Below are positions 55,801 through 64,000 of a stretch of DNA of 64,000 bases, piece after piece. The stretch spans positions 2,232,001-2,296,000 of the forward strand of contig NC_059508.1 in the NCBI RefSeq assembly GCF_914767665.1, written 5' to 3'. The notes below the pieces were generated by a model. That model was not told where the DNA came from. It worked only from the letters and a program-made list of their open reading frames with translations, and made no database searches. The stretch's first letter is position 1. Each line of letters opens with the position of its first letter. The position numbers and the translations under genes are program-made. Source of the DNA: Harmonia axyridis (taxonomy: Eukaryota > Arthropoda > Insecta > Coleoptera > Coccinellidae).

Positions 55801-58101
55801 TTGGGACACCCGATATATATTTACATACCTATACAGGGTGATTCACCACGATGGCCTATTGGGAGTGGAAAACTGATCAAAATTTTGTGCTGAAAATTTG
55901 CATGTTGGGGTTTGAACAATGATCTTTCTCCCTAAAATACCGAAAAAAAAACCAGACTACTACTTCCTTATTTCAAACGGGGCACACCCATTATATTATT
56001 TCATCATTTGATAGCTTTTTTGATGACAATCTCAGCAATACCTTGGGTAAAAACTCAACGGTTAATGAGTTAATTGGTTTCTTATGGAAAAAATGGTGGC
56101 GACAAGGACTCAATTTTTTTTTTAATATTTCTGCAGAAAAAGTATTTTTCGAAAGAACCTTTGTCTTTTGAGATTCTAGTTTTCCATAAACATCTAATAG
56201 GCCATCGCGTTGAATCACCCTGTATGTATACAGTACATTCATTTTGAAAAAATACTGTTACGTAACTATTTCACCAGTGTTGCAGAACTGATAATTTATT
56301 GAAATAAAGTAATGTTAATACCTTGAATATCCAATATAACACTGTTAGAAATGCTAGCTCTGTCATTGTAGGCTCTACAAATATATTCTCCCTGATCATC
56401 AACTTCCACATGTGGAATAACGAGAACTCTGTTGTAACTAGTTGAATATGAGTTTTTAGGAAGGGGGGCACCTTTCCGTGTCCAATTGTAACTAGGAACA
56501 GGACTGAAAATATTTGTTTGTTAACATTGTCAATGTGAGTTATTTTCATCAACTTACTATCCAAAAGCAACACATTCGAGTCTCACTTCTCTTCCAGCTA
56601 CTGGAGCCTCTGGAAAAGCCTTTGGAAAACTATTTGGAAATTTAAGCTGTTGATAGCTTGCTGTAAACAAAAAAAAATTAATGTTACACCAAATAAATCT
56701 AAAAATTATACATACAATGGGGATTCACCATCAAAGGGAAGAAAGGGCCATTCCTTCCAGAATCAGAGAAATCTGATCGAACACTACAACTATACATAGC
56801 TCTATCAATTGTCTCCAATGCTGAAAAATACAAAGCACCGTCGTAGGATACAAACACTCGTTTATCTTCTTCCACGAAATTTGGGAAATAATCACGAGAC
56901 CAGGAATATTTAACAGCAGGGAAATAAGCTGGAGGATCACAGTAAAGTGATTTGCCCCAATTTTGGTCACCAGACTCCGGAGAACGTTTTAAGACGAATT
57001 CTAAAATGAATCCGAAGTTAAGTTGTACGCTTTCTGATATAATTGTGCCATATTTGTTCGATGCTTTACAGTGGTAGGTGGCATAGTCTTTTTTCTGTTG
57101 AGGATCGTAGATTATCAGAATTCCACCGCTAATAGTGTATCTGCCATCTTGAAGAGGATCTATCTTTCTTGCTACCAGCCTATCATTTTCATAGTATTCT
57201 CTGAACCATTCATAGGTTGGTTCTGGGTAACCACCAGCTAAGCAGCTGAAAAATAATAGTAATTAGTAACATTTTCGACTGCAAATGAGCTTTGTGTTCA
57301 AACGGAGCTGATCTTCACTTCTCACAATAAATAACAGCAAACTCACCTCAATCTAGTAACATTATACAGGGTTCTCATGGATGTATCGAAAGTCACATCT
57401 TTTGGTTGTTTTTTGAAGTAGGGACCTCTTGGAATTGTTTTACGATCAGCAATATCTACACCATAAGTATAATCTCTTTCATCAGATACCAGTCTTTGAA
57501 CAGCTGCAATATTTGCTTCACATATGAATAAGAAAGGCTCATCGCCTCTAACTAATTGAAAACTCCAATGCATGACATTTCTAGTGAAATTATAAGCTAA
57601 ATAATTTTTTCCATAAGGCTCATTTTCAGGTAAAAAGGCACTTTCCATATTGGTAAATTGAGTACCATCTGGGTTTGCCCAATAGTTAGGTTGTTGTTGG
57701 TTTGCTCCAATATACCACCTCCTATGCTGTTGATCAATTAAATTCAGTTGGTGTATCAAGAATCCATGCTCCTCAGAGCTACTTATTGATACCAAGTCGG
57801 AACCCCCCACATCTACAGAGTAAGTCTAAAAAAATCTATTTGATAAAAACTGCTCAAGCTACTATAAGGAAATTCTTACTTGACAGACTCGTCGTGCATC
57901 GTGGTAATTTCTTTGTGGAGATTTTACAAATCTATAACATGATTGATAATGTTGTACCCAGTACTCTGGACATTTGAAATCATAAAATATTTCATTACTC
58001 ATATAATTGGGGCTGCCTGCATAGTCATACTGTGGTCCTGGTTGTAAGCTATTTTGTGCATTTATAAGGGATGAGTACCCTAATAATAACAACAACCACA
58101 T
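49849..58101 (-). CDS. Cont: Contactin: C-type lectin, six Ig, four FnIII, GPI-anchored, 1243 aa
   Basis: Insect Contactin is a GPI-anchored septate-junction protein that partners with Neurexin IV and Neuroglian. Coding exons (minus): 58101-57880, 57825-57347, 57245-56716, 56660-56558, 56503-56322, 54199-54071, 53995-53834, 53776-53639, 53577-53437, 52333-52161, 52022-51710, 51558-51325, 51184-50853, 50793-50625, 50562-50429, 50367-50184, 49955-49849. All 16 joins keep frame. Order: signal peptide (MWLLLLLGYSSLINAQN), C-type lectin domain (about 44-180; CPEYWVQHYQSCYRF to FLFICEAN), six Ig domains (about 200-790; e.g. GEYICRAYND, GMYQCRAANT, GKYTCMASN), four FnIII domains (about 795-1205), and a hydrophobic GPI-type tail after NSSPSWCTN. 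The N-terminal lectin domain distinguishes insect Contactin from vertebrate contactins. Upstream noncoding exons probably lie beyond 58101. Confidence 0.95.
52530..53320 (+). mobile_element. LINE C-terminal remnant in a contactin intron
   Basis: Plus-strand frames read ARMEEWCIDYRLVMNMQKIE, SLASYCIIFWGGISSAEKIF, LIQKWALHTIFG and SCRGLFKSNNILTIYGLYIY, the thumb and C-terminal region of an insect non-LTR reverse transcriptase. A last piece, HYAGIKLFNKLAKEIQ, matches the usual NxLP-type end. Stops interrupt it. It is antisense to contactin. Confidence 0.75.
54294..55812. mobile_element. Foldback element, 1.5 kb, arms of about 0.7 kb
   Basis: Both ends begin CGGGTGTCCCAAACTCGATG. The arms (about 54294-55003 and 55104-55812) are near-identical inverted copies separated by about 100 bp of unpaired sequence. 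Mirror ORFs of 67 codons at 54297 and 55606 differ by one residue, showing how alike the arms are. No transposase-like text is seen. It lies in the contactin intron between the fifth and sixth coding exons, so the nascent pre-mRNA there could form a very long hairpin. Confidence 0.9.
55833..56223. mobile_element. Short element related to the foldback arms
   Basis: The ends are ACAGGGTGATTCACCACGAT and the complement of ACAGGGTGATTCAACGCGAT. The interior is a diverged, shortened version of the foldback arm (GCTGAAAATTTGCATGTTGG, CTTTCTCCCTAAAAT, GGTGGCGACAAGGACTC). It lies only 20 bp from the foldback element and 98 bp from a contactin exon. Confidence 0.8.
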
Positions 58102-59967
58102 TCCTACAAATAGATACAATACATTGGGTTATGAATTTTTGAGTGAATGATCCTTATGAAGGAATTTCTTAACGTATCTATTTCGTTCTGGTATTAGTAA
58201 TGGGAGTGGCAATTGAATTTGTTTGTTTGGCAAGAAATAAAATATTCAAGAGGAGATTAATGAAAAATTATTATTTTTATGATTAATTCCTACCTGAATC
58301 ATAAATTAAATACTCAAAAAAATATAAATAACAACATAGACTTGTGAATGATTCAAATCATAACGAACTAATTATGTCTTCATTATTTTGTTTATTAGTG
58401 GCATTACCATGACATTCGTGCGGTATGAGTCATGTCATTTATTTCCTGGTTGTTTTAATAATGACAGGTGTATGGATATGTTCCATCATATTTTCGGATT
58501 CCAAGTTTTTATTTCAATTAGTTTAAAATTGTTAAAGAGAAATTTTTGAAATACTCAGAATACTAGACGAAAATTAATAAATTGAAGAACTGTTAAATAG
58601 GCACTGCAGATATCTTCTGTTGAATCCATAGCTTTGTAATAATACTCTAGATGGCGCTTATTTTTTTTATTTTGAATAATTGGCGGCAAAAATCATTCGT
58701 GAGTGAAATTATTCAGTTTTTCACTAGCTTTTGGAGTTTAATCAGATTTCTTGAATCGATTCAGTATATCTCTTTTATCTATTGAGTTTAATGATTGATT
58801 TAGATTATCGTCTCTTTCAAGAAATATGGTTTGCTCAGTGATGAGTTAAGGATTATGTAATGGTTATATCATTTTTTCAATGCAATGATTTAAGTCTCCT
58901 AAATTTATTCTTTTTTTTGTATTTTCCCTCTTCAAAGATTTTCTATTGGATAATACATCTGTCTTCTGTATATAGATTAGATTATATGTAGATTATAGAA
59001 CATATATCACTTCTTGGTAATTTTTTTGAAACAATTCAAGTCCAAATTACAATCTTAATTTTTATATTCCCGTTAATATATAGGAACACTGATTATCAAA
59101 ATTTCTTACACAATTTAGAATTTAGTATGTAGAGGTTTGGATACAAAGGGAAAGGAAGGTTATTCATTCACAAAATTTCTGTCGTAGATGTTTATTCAGT
59201 CCCATATTAACACATTCATCACAAAGTTCTAGACTAAACAAATCATCTGGATGTAAAGTCAACCTACCGATAATATTTTGTAATATCTTGGAAATTGTAA
59301 ATTATATTTTATTAAAAATAATTCGAATATATTATTATAATGGGTATTAATATGAGTGAAATGTGACGAAATAGTATTTATATTTGCTGCACTTTTCTTC
59401 ATAAAATACTAAATCTAAAACACTTACCTAATCACTACACTTCCTATTTACTACAACAGAACATTGAGATGTATATAATATAATTATATATAAGTATAAA
59501 TTATTATTCACAGTCATTTTTATTTTGGCAATTCAGTTTGTAGCTCTTCAAAAATACCACGTATAATCAAGAAAAAACAAAAATTCAACTAGAACAACAA
59601 CCTATCCAATTATTAACTCTATTTGTCCTCAAAATATTGCACAGATATAACGAACAGAATATCAACTATGATATGTAAGCAATTATAATAAACAAAGTGA
59701 AACACTCCTTTCAGAAGTGAAAAATACAAAATTTGTCTTAATCGAATAAAATGTTGATTTATAAAACGACGATGGTATGACATTCAAGAATTTGAGGTAT
59801 TCTTCGCAGGATGCAATTTACTTTCTACCAAAATTTCACATTTGGAATATCTAGGGATATCCGTAATATTATTATAACTTCTTCGAATCTAATCGTATCA
59901 AATTATCATTATAATTGAAACAGTACCAATGGCGGATGGTGTATTACGTAAAAATTCAGGAAATTTA
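58102..59967. promoter_or_regulatory. Upstream region of contactin, 3' flank of the SH2 adaptor gene
   Basis: A 3' splice acceptor (TTTGTAG) directly precedes the contactin ATG, so at least one noncoding 5' exon should lie here or further right. I cannot place it. The DNA is AT-rich with no significant ORF and no transposon ends that I recognise. Confidence 0.45.
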
Positions 59968-62900
59968 TCATAATAGTTGCACAATAACTGGTTGCAACAA
60001 GCACATATGTTCAGCTCCTCTGATTGGTAGTCTATTGATAGAAAAGTGACGTATCATTTCGGGAATAGAGGCAAACGGTTTGCTGAATTGTCCCAAAATG
60101 TAACAACCGTCAACTTCACTCTTTTGAATTCGCATATGCATGAAGCCTTTCGCACTCCTAAAATTTACGTTATTTTAGTACCTATCTTATTTTACACAAA
60201 CTGGATGCTTACTTGAGAGATAAGGAATAATCCTGTTTGGCAGATTCGCTGTTCCTTACTAGAAAGCTGCCCTCTTCCAAAAGTCTCAGCACATTTTCAG
60301 CCTCAATTCTTGTTATAGCCCCATGGAACCACCTTAAAACGGAAGTAGTTAGTATATCAAGAAAGTAGATACTTTGATAACTACTTACCCTTGTTTCTCC
60401 AAAGGCAAATTAGTATCAACCTGGTCTGAATTTTGGGAAGAAGGATTGTTCACACTGAGATTCAGACCCATAAGCGCCAATCCTAGACATGGTCTTTGAC
60501 GATTGCTAAAGTCCCCTAGGTTGAGGGTGAGGTTTGGTCTGAACGATGATCCTTGAAAAAAGAAGAAGAAAAATTTATTATATGAACATCTATTTCTTGA
60601 TTCAACATGTGTTAATATTTCAGAAAAGTACTGGCAAGGAAGTATATCTGTTTGCAACTGAAAAGTAAATCCCTTTCGAAATAAAATAAAGTGATTTATA
60701 TTTTCTATCATCTGAAAACGGTTGCCTCGAAGTGCTGAACAAGTTTTGGAAAAAAGTCGATTGGAGCCATATCCGGTGAAAACGGTGGCTGTTCTGAGAG
60801 TTTATTAGGTTTTCGTCTAGAAATTTGTTCACTGGGATAGTTAATTTTTTCTAAAAAAATCACTGGCCTGTTGATGCTATCTGCTTGAAAAAAAAATATC
60901 TTACCATCTCTATCGGCTTCCACAACACTTTGACTAGATGAGGCCTGTGACACTGATTCATTATTGGTCTGTTGTATCCTTAATCTACGCCTCAATTTCG
61001 GCATATCAAACGGTAAATCTCGAACATCTACAGATGTTGCACTTCCAGAAGTACAAGCATCCTGGGTTGGAATCAATCTTCTTCTTCTCAATTTGGGCAT
61101 ATCGAAAGGTAAATCGGAGAGATCTGGCTGACTTGGAACATTGATTTCTGCCAAAGTGAAACCAAATCGGGATTTTATTCCTGTTACAAATTGTTTCATC
61201 AGAAATGCTTGGAATTAAGTTTATGGATAGATAAAATATTCACAGACATCTATCAGGAAACAAACATATCGCAGTTCCATAAAAACACTCTAAGCCTAAC
61301 CTTAAACTAGCTCCTTAGTGATTTTTGACAAAAACCTTAACAGAGTTGTGATATTTTCCATAGAACAACAAAGTTGGTTGCAAACAACTTTTGATACTTT
61401 TTACTCCTTTGATTGAAAGCACACGTTAAGAAATATTTTAGTAACAATAACTCACCTTCCCTAGATTGTATGGATATACCGCTGTCAGATCCTTGGATTT
61501 CGGGATCCCCTATCCTAAAGCCCAGATTGAGTAAATTTTTATTTTGCGGAAGTCGTCTCTTATTCTTCAGCACTTCCGGCGTGCAGACTACTTCTTCCGG
61601 CGAACATTTTTGGGAATTGTTGTTCCTGTTGTTATCTGAAGTTTCAGAGATTGGTTCTTGGGACGACTTGTCAGAAATAGGACTCAGAATGTGAAGTTTA
61701 TTCGATTGCGATAGGAATGCGGAAGTTTGAATGATCGGATACTTCGGGATTCCTGCCGAATCTGAACTATGGGAACTCAGAGAAGAGGAGTGTCGACTCT
61801 CAGAGCTCGTGGTGCTTCTGTTGCCTTCGCTGGTACTGCTCTTGATGCTCTCCATACTACCGCCACTGCTGCTGGTGGTCATGCTTTCAGTGCTGGAGTA
61901 TTTGGGCCTTCTACCCCTGAAATCCAGGAGGGTTGTTTTTCCATTTTCCTTGCCTCTTTTCGCCAGTAGACTCTCCTTTCTTGGCCGGTCCTTGATTTCC
62001 ATTATTCTTTCCTGTTTATTTTCTCTGGAATGGCTGGGCCTACCTTTGAACTCGGCTATGATATTTGTTTTACCTAATTCTATTTCGAAAGCACTACCGG
62101 GAATTTGTAAGCTGCCGCTACTGCTGGTGTTCGTTTTACCTCTGAGGGATTTTACAGGTAGATGAAGGTCTTTGAGTCTTGCTTTCTGATGCGCGGGAAG
62201 GTTTGGAGCACTTCGGATGCTATTCATCACTAGCTCTTTGCCGTGGAACTTGGTGGGCAACGGAGCAGTGGACGGAGGCGATGGGGTGAATCCTCTAAGT
62301 GGCAAAGAGAGGACTCCAGAGGTACCGGATATCCCTTCTTCGTGTATGTGAATATTCTGGGAAAGAAATTTATATTTTACGAGATCATTAGAAGGATTTT
62401 AGGACGTTGAAGTGATATGGAGGCACTGTTGCATTTGACAAGCAAATTGTTTGATGTTTTTGTTGGTCAGATTATTATTATCGAGTTATTTGATATTTAA
62501 GACATCATAAGAAATACTTCAAAATAGAAGAAGATGAGTCCCGGACATCTTTCATCGAAAAACCAATACGAATAGAATACTGTGCTCACCTGTATTTCTT
62601 GAGAAAGGTTGTTGATATTATTGTCAACTTGGCTCGGTTTTGGACAATGCAGAGAGACATTCCTCCTGCTGTGAATTGTGTTCTTTTCGACGGAATTGCT
62701 TGTTCTCATCTCTTTCACTGCGCTGAGCTGAAGGAGAATAGGATGATTCGAGACCTGATCTATCTGGTCCAGATCATCGTCTGACTTGTTGATGCGACAG
62801 TCGAAGGCCGTTTCGTAGACATGTCTTTGGCGTGTCATCTCGTCCTCTAGTCCATATTCGGCGGTCATACAGTCACATGGTGATATATATCTATTAGGTG

Positions 62901-63374
62901 GCATAACCAATTCGTGGGGCACATCCCTAGAATCGGTACTCTGGGTATCGACGCTAGAACTCTTCTGGTACTTCTGTCTCGATCTAGCTCTCAGCTGCCT
63001 CGCATTCGCGCTCTGTAGACTCGCGCACTTCCTGTACTTCTTTTGGGACGTTTTGTTCTTTTGATTGTTTTGCGATTTGGTGGTCAGCACATCTCTGGCC
63101 ACCTTCGGGAATAATTGCTGCTTGGCGGGTTGATCTAGGCTCTTTGTCGACTTAACGTCGGTCTTCGCAGGTGACTCGGATCTGTTTTTGAAGAGGTCGC
63201 CGTAGTAGTAGGGAGAGGGGTGGCGCTTGGCCTCTACTTTAATTGGTGATTTGATTCCGAGTTGTGGAAAGATGCCTTCGGTGATGCTGTCTGGGGAGTT
63301 TAGGTTGATGTGTTTGGTGATTGTTATCTGGTGACCGAAGAATTCCTCATCGGAAGAAGGTTCCGATGATCCTT
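59968..63374 (-). CDS. SH2-domain adaptor (SHB/SHF/SHE/SHD type), 5' end beyond window
   Basis: SHB-type adaptors couple phosphotyrosine on receptors to downstream signalling through a C-terminal SH2 domain. Exons seen (minus): 63374-62590, 62356-61456, 61147-60905, 60551-60389, 60332-60213, 60157-59968; all join in frame. The last two encode the SH2 domain: GWFHGAITRIEAENVLR, GSFLVRNSES with the phosphotyrosine-binding Arg of FLVR, FMHMRIQKSE, and the typical end LPIRGAEHMCLLQPV. This pattern is close to human SHB/SHF. The upstream 700 residues are low-complexity, basic and Ser-rich, with proline stretches (FTPSPPSTAPLP). The third exon seen contains the motif DLPFDMPKLRRR twice, about 40 residues apart. 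The first exon seen starts in phase 1, so at least one more exon lies upstream, beyond 63374 or outside the window. Confidence 0.88.
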
Positions 63375-64000
63375 CTGCAAAAAAATGAACGAAGTTGAAG
63401 ATTGTGAAGGAGTTAGACCTTTTATTTCGTTTGAAACAGTGCTCTGGACAAAAATAGATATGTAGGATCAAGTTATTGTTCCCTGTAAATAATTGAGATA
63501 GTCAACAGGATGCTTGGAGACCTATTAGTTTCTTCAAGTGTCGAGGGCATGACAGTTTCAATGAATTTACAGGAAACGAATTGCTTTTGTATATAACTTA
63601 GAAAGGAAGTGTTAATTCTTCGAGATGTCCAAGACATGTCGGGTCGATTACTCGACTGTAAATCTTAGGAGTTTTACTGGGGTTAGGAAAGATAGAAGAC
63701 AAGACGGTTTTACCAGATGTGTCACATCTGTGTATCAGGTTCTAGTCCTTCGAGAATATTCGATTTCCAGGAATCCGCGAAGATCTTTGTGGGCGGTACG
63801 GCAAAACATTTATTGGACCAGGGGAGGTACTTGGTACTTACCCCGATATCGGGGTGATGTGAAGGGTGTGGCCAAGTCGGAAGAAGGGAAGTCGATATTC
63901 AGGGGAGACAGAGTAAGTTCAAGTTCGGTCTAAGTTGAAGAAAGTCAAGTCTAAGACGAGTTAAGAGCAATTTCGGTCGGTCAACTTAAGAAGTACTACG
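63375..64000. other. Right edge: intron of the SH2 adaptor gene, composition change from about 63600
   Basis: This should be intron sequence of the adaptor gene. From about 63610 the DNA is noticeably less AT-rich and purine-rich on the plus strand (GTCAAGTCTAAGACGAGTTA), with a 102-codon ORF (63625-63933) that I do not recognise. It may be the start of a transposon cut by the window edge. Confidence 0.35.

Noticed and set aside
54297..55809. Mirror-image 67-codon ORFs as genes
   Set aside because: They are the two arms of the foldback element; no coding signature.
61731..62165. 144-codon plus-strand ORF rich in Leu
   Set aside because: It is the reverse complement of the Ser-rich part of the SH2 adaptor exon.
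63625..63933. 102-codon ORF at the right edge as a gene
   Set aside because: No recognised domain; probably an accident of the local composition. Kept only as an edge observation.
1..64000. tRNA, rRNA or snRNA genes
   Set aside because: No cloverleaf with A and B boxes, rRNA core or snRNA motif was recognised by eye; a covariance-model scan would be needed to exclude small RNAs.

Overview
This window is animal nuclear DNA, almost certainly from an insect and plausibly a beetle. It is very AT-rich. The genes are split by GT-AG introns, some only about 50 bp long, and the spaces between them are full of mariner, LINE, hAT-like, Tc1-like and MITE sequence. The gene set is insect in character: a chemosensory ionotropic receptor of the IR25a type, congested-like trachea (mitochondrial carnitine carrier), and a contactin with an N-terminal C-type lectin domain. 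The species assignment is inference; there is no rRNA or marker gene.

Left part (1-23.4 kb): I recognise no host gene here. It holds a 21-bp minisatellite and an apparently full-length LINE with both ORFs open (3283-7716). That LINE is inserted with a 5-bp target duplication inside the C-terminal coding region of an older, unrelated LINE. Further right are a decayed mariner (9.05-10.2 kb), a 63-bp hairpin, an hAT-like element with an 8-bp target duplication (12.0-12.8 kb), a LINE 3' end (15.4-15.7 kb), and a five-unit tandem array of about 1 kb units (16.2-21.3 kb). Each array unit fuses half a mariner to host flank.

Middle (23.4-46.5 kb): a nine-exon IR25a-like receptor gene on the minus strand (exons join in frame to 861 aa), with mariners and a LINE remnant in its introns. 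Next comes colt on the plus strand (4 exons, 308 aa). A secreted leucine-rich-repeat gene (3 exons, 712 aa) lies on the opposite strand inside the second intron of colt. colt converges on a seven-exon SLC30/ZnT zinc transporter (403 aa, minus strand) that uses one GC-AG intron.

Right part (48.2-64 kb), all minus strand: a small two-exon gene resembling the short POLR1D isoform (133 aa), contactin (17 coding exons, 1243 aa, GPI-type C-terminus), and the 3' part of an SHB/SHF-type SH2 adaptor that runs off the right edge. A 1.5-kb foldback element with arms of about 0.7 kb sits in a contactin intron.

The host genes do not form one pathway; this is ordinary eukaryotic gene order. The most unusual structures are the mariner-derived tandem array, the nested LINE insertion, the two back-to-back perfect palindromes in the zinc transporter intron, and the divergent but open IR25a-like gene. 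All exon joins below were made by eye from splice signals and reading-frame continuity.
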